The notes under the pieces: model-generated | Databases searched by the model: none | Seen by the model: only the letters and a program-made list of their open reading frames with translations | Told to the model about the DNA's origin: nothing | Program-made: the position numbers and the translations under genes | NCBI GenBank assembly: GCA_028641055.1 | Contig: CM054062.1 | Coordinates: 178,704,726 to 178,768,725, forward strand | Direction of reading: 5' to 3' | DNA: 64,000 bases | Origin: Alopecurus myosuroides | Lineage: Eukaryota; Streptophyta; Magnoliopsida; Poales; Poaceae | In this document: piece by piece, positions 1 to 11,301 of the stretch | Numbering within the stretch: position 1 is the stretch's first letter | How the letters are laid out: every line of letters starts with the position of its first letter

Positions 1-3000
1 CTTACTCTTAATTTCAGAAATTTGGAGGGCACGGTCCAGCGCCGCCTTCTCCATCGCAGCATCGTCCTTGCGTTCGGCCTCAAGGGCCGCGATGCGTCTC
101 CTCGCGATGCTGTGATTCCAGAGCAGCCGCCGGAACAGGTTCGTCCTCTTCAAGAGGCTATTATGTGAACAAGAAGAAAAAGAGTTAGAAAAAACTTGGA
201 AGATTTGGCCCGAGAAGACGGCAACTCGGTTGAGTGACCGTCTACTCGGCCCAAATCTCGGGGACTGAGTGGTGGTTAAGGAGATAAGAAGAACAGAGGA
301 GAAAAGAAACCGCAACTCGGAACAAGCAAAAGAAACTTACAGCGTATGTCTGCTCCACGTCCTCGGTTGCTTTGAGGAGGACGTACAGCTTGGCGGCCAG
401 CATGCTGGTATCGGAGGCAATGGTCATTGGGTTGGCGCCGAGATCGGCTTTGTTCCAATCAAGGCGGTAGTGGTCAAGTTCCTCGCCCAGCACGCTGCCG
501 TCCCACTACTTGATGCCATGGGCAGCACTCTCCCAGACCTTGTCGATGAAGCCAACTCGGTCCACAACCTGCATCGGCCCTTCAGATATGATATCATCCT
601 CACCCGCTTCGCACGAGTAGATCTCGATGGGCTTCTTGGCCTTCAGCTTGGAGTCCACTGCCTGGGCTGGGCCGCCCTTCAGAGCGGAGATCTTCTGCTC
701 GCCCTTGGACAAGGAGATGCCATATTGCTGGGATCCAGACAACACGTATTGGGGCCAGCTGGCTTGTGCACTTGACCCTGCGCTTGCGCCAGCAGATCCA
801 CCGGAAGCGCCGATGGTGAGTTGCGTGCTCTTCGCAGCTGGTTTTCCAGTCGACTTGGGTGCTGGCATCAGAGCAGTATCACGCGCAGCTTGGCGCGATG
901 GATTCTTGCGGACGGGCGCGGCTTCAGTCTTCTCGGTCTTCTTAGCAGCAGCCTTTGATGCAGTCTTGGTTGTGGGAGGAGACGGCTGCAGAGATGCAGT
1001 CTTAGTTGCTTTCTTCTTTGGGGGAGGGCTTGGAGCAGTTGGTGGTGAAGCCTGCTGGGTAGGCGGCACAGGGGGCCGGCTACCCTACGCAGCGTCCGGC
1101 TGCGCCTGGCTCTGGAGCACGGGCTCCACCACCGTCTTCTCAACCCGCTGCCCGGCAGCGGGATCAGGTCTGGCCTCATCTTGTTCTTCTACCCGCGGCG
1201 TGGCCGCGGAATCTTCGTGAGCTGCAGCGTGTTCTTCCTGCTGCTCGGTGCGGTCATCCGGCCGCTCAAGGGCGGCGCGGTTCTGGTTCTCGGGGTCTTG
1301 ATCAGTATTCTCCCCAGCTGGGGGAGAAGGAGGTGTCTCATCGTGGACAGCATCCTGCACGCTCTGGTCCGCGTAGGAGTGCTGCTCCAAGTTCTCGTCG
1401 TCTTGGTCACCCGCGCCAGTGTTCTCGGCGCCGGTGTCCTCTTCTTCCATCTTTACAGGAGAGGGCGCACGCGCCCTATCCTGCTGCAAGCTCTCATCGT
1501 CCTCCTCTGAGAGATCGACGAGTTTTTCTATGTCGATGACGGATTTCCTCTTGCCGGTGCTGGTAGGGGCAGCGGCCGCGTCAGCGTCAAGAGGATCGCT
1601 GGAAGAAGGAATGAAATCAGAAAAGGGAAAAACAGAGAAAAGTGTAGCGAGAAGTGGAAGCAACTTGGTACTCAGATGAAGTTACTTACCCTTTGCGGGT
1701 GGGGAGTTGCCTTCTGGCAGTAGTGATCTTCTTCTTCTTCTCAGTCTTCTTAGATTTCTTGGCAGCAGGCTCTTGAGCACCGCTGCCCACCCTCTTCCGA
1801 GTGCTGGGAGCAGCCACGGCCAGAGGGTCGACGTCCACGGGCTCCTCGTCCTCCTCATGCTCAACATCTTCTGCAGAATAGACGGAGAGAAAGGAGAATT
1901 AGAGGCAGAGAAGGAAGTCAAGTTGGGTTGTGAGTAAGAAGAAAGGTGAACTTGGTCACCTTCGTCATCCTCGGACCAGTCCCGGATAGACGCGTCGACT
2001 TGGTGCTTACCGGGTTGAGTGGCGTGCGGGATGCAGAGGGTATCATGCGTGTCGTATGCCTGCTCGTCGTCTTCTTCCCGGTCAGCGTGCCAGTTGCTCT
2101 CGAAGACCTCAGAATCTTCTTTCCTCTGTCGATAAATGTGCTGAGAAGGCAAGCAGGATAGCAGAGTGAGTTGAGATTTACGCGGAAAGACATGCAAACA
2201 CAAAGCATATTTGTCTAAGTGTTTCTACTCGGAAAGACATGCAAACACACAGCATATTTGTCTAAGCGTTTCTACTCGGAAGGGCATGCAAACACAAAGC
2301 ATATAAAGCCTAACAGAGTATCTATGATGTGCTACTCGGTATCTGAATACTAAAGCAGAATATAGAAGGCTAACCTGCTCAATACGCTTGGTGCGGCTGT
2401 ATGGCACGAAGCCATACATCCAGGTGTCGGAGAGCGTAGTCTGCATAATTGACCTCGCCCAGGTAGCCACATCCTCCTTGGAGTGCTCGAAGGTGGTGGT
2501 CCTCGTGCAGTCGCGGGATCCCCCCATATAGCACATCTTGTGCGAGCGGCGCTGGAGGGGGAGAACGCGGCGCGAGATCCAACAGGCAATTGGATCATCT
2601 TGGCGGAGTCCTTGCTCCCGCAACTCGCTCAGGCGCTGCTCGACCTGAACCACGTCCTCAATGGAGTCCCTTGGATGGTAACCCCAGTTCTGCTGGGTAG
2701 GCCGCGCGTTCCGGAACTTGGGTAACCATATCCGGTTCTCGATGGGTTTCCCTTTCTCTGTGGCTACGTTCTTCACGTAGAGGAAGGAGCGCTGCCATTT
2801 GCGCACAGATTCAAGGCCCTTGACCTTTTGGTGGCTACCCGTGGAGCGCTGCAGCATCATGGCGCCGCCGGTCATGGTCATGGCGCGGGCAGTATCAGTC
2901 TTACCCGGATTGGGAATGCTTTGTTTGCGGAAGAAAAAATAGCGTGCCCACGTGTGGATTGTCGGGTACACGCCAAGGAATGCTTCGTACACCACGGCGT

Positions 3001-3298
3001 GGGTGGAGAGCATGATCAAAGAGTTAGGAGGGAGGTGATGTGGCTGGAGGCCGAAATGCTCAAGAAATTTGGAGAAGAATTCCGAGATGGGGAAGCCGAA
3101 GCCGCGCTTGAAGTGCGCAAGAAAAACTACGTAATCGTCCTCTTCGGGCGCGGGGACGATTTCGTTACCTGGATGCGGGCACTTCACGCCGGGAGGCACG
3201 CGGCGGGTGTTGACCAGCCATTGGCAGTCTTCCGCCGTGACCTCGGAGCCCTCCCAGCCGGCGCGGGCGGCGGCGTCATCATCTCCGCGGGCAGCCAT
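1..3298 (-). pseudogene. Antisense gene (aORF) of element 1, Transposase_28 / 'putative gypsy type transposon' type
   Basis: It reads leftward from an ATG at 3298 (MAARGDDDAA). The first exon (3298-2375) carries the conserved grass block found on antisense strands of Tat elements, with motifs such as HFGLQPHHLPPNS, WARYFFF and WGYHPRDSIEDV. It ends at a good donor, GAGCAG/GTTAGC. Further exons are bounded by plausible sites: about 2135-1972, 1870-1693 and 1603-341, and from 152 to the edge. The third and fourth exons are low-complexity, rich in K, P, A, D and E. Two in-frame stops (1085-1087 and 506-508) interrupt the long exon, so this copy is broken. The family's function is unknown; the transposase label is historical and no catalytic motif is visible. 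The gene faces the element's own transcription. Confidence 0.75.
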
Positions 3299-4033
3299 GG
3301 CGGCGGAGATGTGGATTGGAGATGTGGAGTAGAGGCACGGATGGGAGATGTCAATCGGGATCTGGTGTTCTATGTCTTTCTCTCCGGCGGCGCGTGAAGC
3401 AGTGGCGCGGCAAGAGATTGCGGTGGCGGAGTGCTCGACGACGGCGGAGAGATGAAGGGGCAGGAGGCGAGAAGTGAGCAGAAAAGAGAATAGGAAGGCA
3501 TCGAGGGGGTATTTATCCCTCCCCTCGAGTTGCCGTTACAGGCGGAGTTAGTGGGATCAATCGTGCACTGAGATCGTGCGGCGTGGGCTGCGCGCCGGTT
3601 AGAAACGCACACAGCGCATATTGCCCGCGTAACGGGCGCAGTTAATCCCACGTCGTGATCGTGGGCTATTGAGTGCGGTTGAAGAGACTTAACGGGCTGG
3701 TGGGCCCTGGCCGCAGTTATGGGCGCGTGGCCTGCCATATCCCAGGCACCGAGGCGTCGGAGTGACAAGGGTGCGACACGTGCCCCGTTGCGACACGCAG
3801 AGGTGGATTCGCACCGTTTGAGGCGGGATTATGTTTCGAGGATTTCGCTAAGTCTTTTTACTCGGCATCAGAGAAGAGAAAAGGTGCAACTCGGAGAAGA
3901 AGAGATTCGAGCCAAGGATAAAGGCTACTCGGAGGTATTGCTCGATATCTTACAGTTCAAAGACAAGATTTGTTTTTAAGCTGGAAGGGCCCAGTGAACA
4001 AGTTCGCAGGACTCTACCAGCTTCGGGGACTAA
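3299..4033. other. Leader of the aORF, spacer and polypurine tract of element 1
   Basis: Non-coding stretch between the antisense start codon and the 3' LTR. It holds the antisense TATA box and a C+G-rich leader. A purine-rich CTTCGGGGACTAA (4021-4033) directly precedes the LTR and would prime plus-strand DNA synthesis. No conserved protein is seen on either strand. Confidence 0.6.
3509..3517 (-). promoter_or_regulatory. TATA-like box of the element 1 antisense gene
   Basis: On the minus strand the sequence reads GATAAATAC, about 210 bp upstream of the aORF start and followed by a C/T-rich leader. Elements 2 and 5 have comparable boxes upstream of their antisense genes, which supports a promoter reading. 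Transcription was not tested. Confidence 0.5.
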
Positions 4034-4554
4034 TGTCGGGGGGTTACCCCCGAGTAGGGGTAAGGCAAGTGCTAAAAGCAAGGTCAGAAGAAGTGTTTTG
4101 GCACAGTAGCTGGCTACCCGGTGCCTGCTACCCGGTCGACTGCTACCCAGCCATATACTCCGATGACCAGAAGGAAGAATCAAGGAAGTTGTCCGGGTAG
4201 AGGGAATGGATTCCTACTCGGACCAGAAGTCAATGGAGCCGTTCTGACACAGGATCCCGCGTATCCTGTGTCCGTACGGCGTGCGGTTCAACTTACGGAG
4301 TACGTGATTATCCGCACCACGGTGTGGCTACAGTGTGGTAGACGCCTGTCTAGTCCTGTCACTGACAGAGGGGACAGGACGGGGCTAGGGGCCTACCCTA
4401 TCTCACTGACAAGGGTGGACAGGTCCCATCTCCGAACGGCGCAATGACTTATGGGGAGAGTGTCAGCGGGAACCCGGAGGCGTGCGCGGTTCTGCAGGGC
4501 TCTTGTCACATCTTGTTGTACCTTATAGTTGTTTTCTATTCGGCTGGGCACCAG

Positions 4555-4563
4555 TATATAAGG
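4555..4563 (+). promoter_or_regulatory. First TATA-like box in the element 1 LTR
   Basis: TATATAAGG follows GGGCACCAG, about 520 bp into the LTR. The position suits the U3/R boundary, so it is a candidate core promoter for the genomic RNA. Confidence 0.5.
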
Positions 4564-4712
4564 TGCCCTACCTCCTCCTGTGAGAGGGTCGCTGCATACG
4601 TGAGGAACCAGTCGACACTCTGGATTGCTTCACTACTCACAGAAAGACCTAGAGAGAAGAGTGGCTACTCGGCTGAAGGCCTGATTGCACTGTGGCTACT
4701 CGGTAACACACA

Positions 4713-4720
4713 TATAAATA
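4713..4720 (+). promoter_or_regulatory. Second TATA-like box in the element 1 LTR
   Basis: TATAAATA sits about 160 bp downstream of the first box and is followed by GAGAGGCAGG. Either box could set the transcription start; the sequence alone does not decide. Confidence 0.45.
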
Positions 4721-4907
4721 GAGAGGCAGGAGTAGGGGTGTTACCTCCACACGAGGGCCCTGAACCTGGGTAAGATCTTGGTGTTTGTATTGTTTGTGAT
4801 TCATCCCACGCGGCTACTCGCCGTGTGATCCCTCCCCGAGCACCTCCAGCGTCCATCGGCCCCAACTTTAGCCATCCCATGGCATCTGCCGTGATACCAC
4901 CACGACA

Positions 4908-5598
4908 TTATGCCTTGCCATGCTACAGAAATTGTTTTACTTGATGCTGTGAGAAAATTCTAAGTAACAACTTCAATGAACCACCTGGGTCGATTGGTAT
5001 TGCGGGGCTGTTGATAGTCGAGTGTCTCCCCGAGGGGAGTTCACTTGAAGGAATGCCACCCAGGAACAAAGTGATTATGATGTTCCCCAAGTTTAGATTT
5101 CTTCCAGTGCAGCCTTTAGTCATATGGGCTCTGTCTTGATTAATTAAGTTGCGAGGGTTCAGCCTGGGCTTGACAAGCAGATGTAGCATAATTATAGGTG
5201 GAACGGGTCTTGCCATTAGTTTGAATTCTTTCTTCTGAAAGATCTCGTCTCAATCTTCTCCTTTCCTTAATGCACTCAGAGTGTATAGGATGTTTGGGCT
5301 GATTTGAGTCTGAAGGTGAAAGTGCACAAACTCTACAGAGTCAACAAACTAAGATCTTAGCCGTGTCCCCGGTTATGGACAACTATGAGCAGCTGGACAA
5401 GGATGGACGGAAGAATCACATCACCATTTTCTATAAGTAAAATTTTGACCAAGTGAACAATATTTGTGGTGCTTGGATCTTAATCCAATGTTGCCACCCT
5501 TTGAAAAGAAAATTTTGTTTTACAAAAGAGATAGGACAAAGCTGGCTTTATGCAAACTTAGCCAAAAACTCCACTCAGCCAAATAAGCATGTAGTATT
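4908..5598 (+). repeat. Remnant of a Tekay-like LTR, left part
   Basis: This is the pre-insertion sequence into which elements 1 and 2 jumped; it continues at 18602. No coding region is seen. Around 5360-5390 it carries GTGTCCCCGGTTATGGACAA. The same landmark occurs in the long LTRs of element 4 (near 49398) and element 6 (near 55908), which identifies it as LTR-derived. GTATT at 5594-5598 is the left copy of the element 2 duplication. Confidence 0.55.
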
Positions 5599-6034
5599 TG
5601 ATGGAGGGATGACAACCCGGTAGGCCAATGCCAAGGTGTAACTCGGCCCAAAGGGAACCGCAAGACCCGGCTCAAGGAAAAGGAGTTTCTGGAAGGCCCA
5701 AGTAGTAGTGTAGGCCTCGTAACCCGGCTTGTGGGTTACGATAAGGAAATCTAGGGTTTGTATGCGGTGACTGAGTAGGACTCCGAGTGTGCCTTGGATG
5801 GGAAGCCAGGGGGAGGGTAAGATATAAACCGGCTCCTAGGGTCAGAAAGAACACGAGCTTCACCAGATATTCGAGTATCCTTGTAACACGAGAGCTAATA
5901 TTGTAACCCTAGATCGGAGACTCGACGACTTGATTGCCAGAGCTACCAGATCGATTGACAGCATGGTTTCCCTTGAGTTAAACCCTCTCCCAAACACCAG
6001 AGTCGATTTACCCCAAGATAAGTTACCCCTGGTA
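5599..6034 (+). repeat. 5' LTR of element 2, 3' end deleted
   Basis: It starts TGATGGAGGG and matches 18132-18570. It lacks the last 26 bases present in the 3' copy (ACGTCTGCCG through CACGACA). A TATA-like GATATAAACC lies at 5821-5830. The junction with the primer binding site lies in a TGGTA that occurs both in the LTR and at the start of the binding site. Confidence 0.9.
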
Positions 6035-6048
6035 CCCACCGTGGGGCC
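6030..6048 (+). other. Primer binding site of element 2
   Basis: TGGTACCCACCGTGGGGCC lies directly at the end of the truncated 5' LTR. It begins with TGG, the complement of a tRNA CCA end. I do not assign the tRNA. Confidence 0.7.
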
Positions 6049-6091
6049 TGCGTCCAAGGGTGTTTACATCACGGGAGAAGCTCGGGAGAGC

Positions 6092-8672
6092 ATGAAGAAC
6101 CTCGTCATCGGCGAGATCTACACCAACCCCGAAGGAGAGAAGATGGTGGACGATTTTGGCTGGGGGCCAGAGTCGGATTTGCTGGATGCCGGATCTACCG
6201 TCACAATTGGCTGGATCAACGTCTTCGTCGGCATGGTACGTACGTCCGGTTCAATTCCTGATGATGTTGAATATGATTCCGTGTCAGGAGGAGCGACCTG
6301 CGTTCAGTCGGATGGGGAAGAGTCGGTCGGCACGATCGATCCGATAGAAGAGCCCACCACGAAGAGGGAACAGCCGGAGGAGCCGGCATGGACCCCGCGT
6401 GGCCGGGTCACGAGGGAAGACGATACCGAGTCTATCCTGCACCCCCTGGAGGATCGGTACGAAGAGGATAGTTGTGATGAGGAAGAGTATGAATCTGCAC
6501 CAGGCATCGCGCGGCAGGTCGCGGTCTACACGGCCCCCGCAATCAATCTTAATCAGGGGGACGTGACTACGGCCGCGGTCGGAGCGGCGCGAGCGCTGGC
6601 CTAGCAACAAGATCCGGTTGACGGAAACCCAGTCATAGCCCGGGTTGACGGAGAGTCGGCTTCAGTCACCAGCAATACCCCGGAAAGCGAATTGCAAATA
6701 AACATGTTTGGGTTCATAACGAACAGAACGCCGGGAGCAGGGCCCTCGAATCCGCGAAATCCGGCTCTGTTCAACAATAACCTGATCTTGGACCCTACGG
6801 TGATGGCTACGGTAATAACCCCGGAAAACGTAGCGGCACGTGCTGCAGATCTGGACGTGGCCCGCCGCGCATTGGACCAACAGAGGAGATATAGAAGCCG
6901 AGAGGCAAGGGATAGCAGCGCGCAGGCGCGAGCTGGAAGCATTGGAAAACCGGCTCGAGGTTCAGTCGACCAGGATGCACAATCAGAGATATCAGTCGAG
7001 ATTACCGGCAACGGGTGGAACTATAAACCCGGCCGCACTGTTTATTACACCTCAGGATCAACCAATTCCAGCTGTGAATCAGGAAACCGAACATCATCCT
7101 GCAACCTTGGGAGGACAGCCGGCAAACGTACAAGCCGGATTACCCACATTGCAAACAGGGATCGTAACTGGCAATACAGCGCCACCACCACCACCGCCAC
7201 GATTTCACACTCCACCAGGTCACTTCAATAACCCCATGGACAACGTATATGCAGCAACATTGGCATTGGATCGCATCCCCGTAAGAGAGTCACCCCATGC
7301 GGAGGAGACCTGGCGGGCGATAGATCTATTGCGCACAGCAGTGGCTCATCAAGCCAATTACCCGGATAACAGAAGTGGAATGCATGGAACGCCGTATGTT
7401 AGCCGGCATAATAGAAATACCGGCAATATTCAGACGAGCTCAGCACGGCGGAGGGCAGAGCAGCAGCAAATGCCGCCTCCTCCCCGTAGACCAGCAACAC
7501 CTGCAGTATCAGCGGCGCAAGCTATCGTGGACAGTTCTCGAGCCAGGCGCGCAGCAGCCGGGTCTGCGGTACGAGGGCCGGTAGCGGTTGCACCCCCCAC
7601 CGTACCTGCAGCCGGATCACATGTTTCCCGGGTGAGGCCAGTGCCGGCAATTTTAGCCGGGCCTAAGTGTTTGTCGGACGCCATCAGAGCCGAGCCTTAC
7701 CCGGATAAGTTCGAGGAACCGGGTAAAGTGGTCAATTACGAGCCAACCATGGATCCAGAAACCTGGCTGAGTAGTTATGAGATGGCCATGTTGATTCGCA
7801 ATGCATCTGAAAATCTTCAAGCCAAGTTTATGTACCTGATGATGTCAGAGGGAGCAGCAAAATTATGGTTCAATAATCTACCCGAAAAGTCCGTCAATTC
7901 ATGGAGCGAGCTGAAAACGGCCTTTGTCAAGCACTTTCATGGAACGTGCAGGAAGTTGTTCACAATTGATGATTTAGAGCGATGTGTCCAGAAGAAGGGA
8001 GAGTCAGCGCGCAGTTGGGTGCGCCGGGTTATGGAAATACTCCACTCGTCCACAGATATTCAACCAAAGGATGCATTACAAGCTATGGCGAAAACATGCA
8101 AGTATATACCCTTAGTGCAAAAGCTGACGCGCATGAAATCTAGTCGGAATGCTTCAGAGGTTACCATGGGAGAGTTGATGGACGCGTGCAACAAGCACGC
8201 CGCCACAGATACCACAGAGGAGGATGTTGATGACAAGAAAGCAAAAGCCAACGCGAGCAATAGTGGAAGACCCGGCAATGGATCTGCGCTGGGTAACAAT
8301 GGAGGAAATAATGGAAACAACCGGAACAAGCGTCTGTATGAGGGAAGTTCCGAGTTTGTCGCCAACACAGAAGCCGGGTTTTCCAGACCCAGAGCACAAG
8401 GAAATTTCAACGGAGGTAACTTTAATGCAGGAAATTACCAAGGACCGCCAAGGCCGGCCAATCATATAGAGGCTTTCAGGATGCCCTGTCCGCGTCATAG
8501 CAGGAACGGCAGGCCGGCTAATCATTCATTGGAGCAGTGTGTAGATTTACAGAGATGGAAGAACGAAGAAATACAGAAGGCAATGCGAGGTGCAGGCCAG
8601 GGAGCAGGACCGGGTCCGGGTGGAAACCCGGGCAATGGTCCACCCCCCGGCTGGCAACCCAGGAGGCGGTAA
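6092..8672 (+). pseudogene. gag: gag of element 2, broken
   Basis: Gag forms the particle that packages retrotransposon RNA. The frame is open from inside the LTR, and the first ATG after the LTR is at 6092. A TAG at 6602-6604 and a frameshift near 6880 separate the N-terminal part from the long 6840-8672 frame (610 residues). There the Retrotrans_gag-like core covers about residues 280-460 (FEEPGKVVNYEP, WFNNLPEKSVNSW, VKHFHG), after a proline-rich stretch. A Cys/His cluster CPRH...H...C lies near residues 545-565, and the tail is Gly/Pro-rich. The protease frame overlaps the 3' end in the +1 register. Confidence 0.85.
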
Positions 8673-9339
8673 TCCGGGTGACAACCAAGGAGGCGCTGGA
8701 GGCTTCCAAGCTAACCCCAAGCAGCTGGGGCAGTACCGCGTTCACACTACAGGAACTTCTAACAAGGATAGAAAGATACTCAAAAAAGCAGTAAACTCAA
8801 TTTCTTCAGCTGTTCCGAGGTACTTGAGATGGTCGGATCAAGAGGTAACATGGAGCAGAAGGGATCACCCGGAAAGAATAGAACATCCGGGTGTCTTAGC
8901 ATTGGTGGTTGCACCACAGGTTAATGGTTATGAGTTGAAAAAGTTGCTAATGGATGGTGGAAGCAGCATCAATATCCTATATTGGGAAACTTTCCTACGC
9001 ATGGGTCTCAAGGAGTCCCAGTTACAGAAAAGTTTTACAGTTTTTCATGGGATTGTGCCGGGTCACTCGGCGTGCCCCGAAGGGAAGATTACATTGGAGG
9101 TTGCTTTTGGAGAATCAAAGGACAATTTCCGAGTGGAGTGGCTCACGTTCGAAGTGGTAAAGTTGCGCAGACCCTATCACGCATTATTTGGAAGGCCGGC
9201 TTACGCTAAGTTCATGGCCAGGCCGTGTTACGTATACCTACAGCTAAAAATCCCGGGTCCCAAGCAAACCATCACCATACATGGGAGCCGGGTTATAGCG
9301 GCTGAGTGCGACGAAGGTAACGCGGCAATGGCAGAATAG
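8590..9339 (+). pseudogene. Aspartic protease region of element 2
   Basis: Processes the Gag-Pol polyprotein. The active-site motif is LLMDGGSSINIL (residues about 120-130 of the frame), the DGGS form usual in Tat elements instead of DTG/DSG. A second hallmark, HALFGRPAYAKFMA, follows. The frame is +1 relative to gag, with 83 bp overlap. It ends at TAG 9337-9339 and the same frame resumes at once into reverse transcriptase, so this is a nonsense mutation within pol, not a true end. Confidence 0.85.
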
Positions 9340-9402
9340 GCCTGCAGAAAGGAAGAGCTCAAGTATTACCGGTCTCAGGTAGACCCGGATGGCAGAACAG
9401 CA

Positions 9403-11301
9403 TTGAAGAGACCAAATACGGAGGACGAGAGAGCAAAGTTCAAGGCAGCACAGGACACAAAGATGGTGGCTTTTGTTGAAGGTGATCCCTCCAAGCAATT
9501 TGCTATAGGATCTAACCTATACAGTAAGCAAGAAGAGGCACTCATTGAGTTCATTCGCGGAAATCAAGATGTTTTCGCTTGGACGCCCAGTGATATGCCG
9601 GGTATCCCGACCGAGTTAGCTGAGCACAGTTTGCATGTTGATCCTAAGTCCCGGCCGGTGAAGCAGGGCCTGAGAAAAATGAATGAGGAAAGAAGAAAAG
9701 CTATAGGAGCAGAGATAGCCAGGCTACTCGCAGCCGGCTTTATCATGGAAGTTTTTCACCCGGACTGGTTGGCAAATCCGGTTCTAGTAATGAAAAAGAG
9801 TAATGAGTGGAGGATGTGCATTGATTACACGAGTCTCAACAAGCACTGCCCAAAGGATCCGTTTGCTCTTCCAAGGATAGATCAGATCATAGACGCAGTG
9901 GATAGAAGTGACCTATTATGTTTCCTGGATGCATATTCCGGGTATCATCAGATCAAGCTCAAAAAGGAAGATTGGGAGAAAACATCGTTTATAACCCCCT
10001 TTGGAGCTTTCTGTTACAAAACCATGACTTTTGGACTGAAGAACGCTGGCGCAACCTACCAGCGATGCATTCAGAAGTGTTTTGAGGATCAGATTGGACG
10101 TAATGTTCACGCCTATGTTGATGACGTGGTGATCAAGACAAGGAAGGCAGAAACGTTCATTGACGACTTAAAGGAAACATTCAGGAACCTGAGAAGGTAT
10201 CAGATGAAGCTTAACCCCACAAAGAGTGTATTTGGAGTTCCAGCAGGAAAGTTACTCGGATTCATTGTTTCCGAGAGAGGAATCGAGGCAAACCCGGACA
10301 AGATCAAAGCTATCCAGAGTCTGAAAAAGCCGGAAAACCTGAAGCATGTTCAAAAGCTTACAGCGTGTGTGGCGGCACTAAGCCGGTTTATATCAAGGCT
10401 TGGAGAGAAGGCGATACCCTTATACCGGCTCTTGAGGAAAACCGACAAATTCGTTTGGGACCAAGAGGCGGATGAGGCGTTCGAGGCACTAAAGAAGCAA
10501 TTATCTGAGGCACCAGTCTTAGCAGCTCCGGGTCCTAAGGAGCCCATGTTACTATACATTGCGGCCGGGCCCCGGGCGGTTAGCGCAGTGGTTGTTGTTG
10601 AGCGTAAAGAGGATGGAAAAGATCACCCGGTACAGTGGCCGGTTTACTACGTAAGCGAGGTATTATCGGAAGCAAAGCAGCGCTACCCACATTGGCAGAA
10701 GTTGGTTTTCGGGGTCTTTATGGCCAGCAGGAAATTGAAACCGTATTTTCAGGAACACCCCATAACAGTGGTTATCTCCATACCAATGTCGGATATTATC
10801 AGAAACTCAGATGCAACAGGTAGAATAGCCAAGTGGGCCATTGAGATGGGAGATTATCACATCAACTACGAGCCCAGGTCTGCAATCAAATCTCAAGCTT
10901 TAGTCGATTTTATCAATGATTGGACTCACACAAGCATGCCTACAATGACACCAAGTTCCGAGTCTTGGGTTATGCACTTTGATGGTTCTAAGCAGTACGA
11001 GGGATCAGGAGCTGGGGTGGTACTTACATCACCCAAAGGAGATAAACTGAGCTACGTGTTGCAAATTCACTTTGATTGCTCCAACAACGTGGCCGAGTAT
11101 GAGGCATTATTACACGTATTGAGAATAGCCAAGGAGATGAACATCAGGAGGATACGGTGCTATGGAGATTCGGATCTTGTGGTGCAGCAGGTCTCAGGAA
11201 CCTGGGATAGGAAGGATGCAACTATGGCAGCATATCGCAGAGAGGTGGACAGGGTTGCCGGGTGTTTTTCCGGGTATGAGGTGGAGCATATTGACAGGTG
11301 A
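9403..11301 (+). pseudogene. pol: Reverse transcriptase and RNase H of element 2
   Basis: Copies the element RNA into DNA and removes the RNA strand. Reverse transcriptase motifs are in order: NPVLVMKKSNEWRMCIDYTS, FLDAYSGYHQI, the catalytic YVDDVV (residues 238-243) and KLLGFIVS. RNase H follows with MHFDGSK, AEYEALLH and CYGDSDLV. A TGA at 11299-11301 cuts the frame just before the final RNase H block KNEAADALA, which continues in the same frame. Given family conservation, the domain is otherwise near complete. Confidence 0.92.

Larger units (their letters stand above)
1..4907 (+). mobile_element. Element 1: Tat-lineage Ty3/Gypsy retrotransposon, 3' part
   Basis: Only the 3' part lies in the window: an antisense extra gene, a polypurine tract and the 3' LTR. 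The LTR starts TGTCGG after a purine-rich GGGGACTAA and ends CGACA. TTATG (4908-4912) should be the target-site duplication, but its partner is beyond the left edge. Gag-pol is also off-window. The lineage is inferred from the antisense gene, which resembles those of elements 2 and 5, and from the matching LTR and polypurine-tract style. The element lies in the same older Tekay-like LTR remnant as element 2. Confidence 0.85.
4034..4907 (+). repeat. 3' LTR of element 1
   Basis: 874 bp from TGTCGG to CGACA, with short inverted ends (TGTCG/CGACA). It has a polypurine tract on its left and the putative duplication TTATG on its right. Its terminal segment (about 4884-4907) closely resembles the end of the element 2 3' LTR (18572-18596), so the two families share their LTR terminus. 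Confidence 0.85.

Noticed and set aside
269..1220. Plus-strand frames of 168 and 197 residues
   Set aside because: They are shadows of the minus-strand antisense gene, without motifs of their own.
1..3298. DNA transposon, from the Transposase_28 label
   Set aside because: The family name is historical. The gene sits in antisense inside LTR retrotransposons, and no terminal inverted repeats or catalytic triad were seen.
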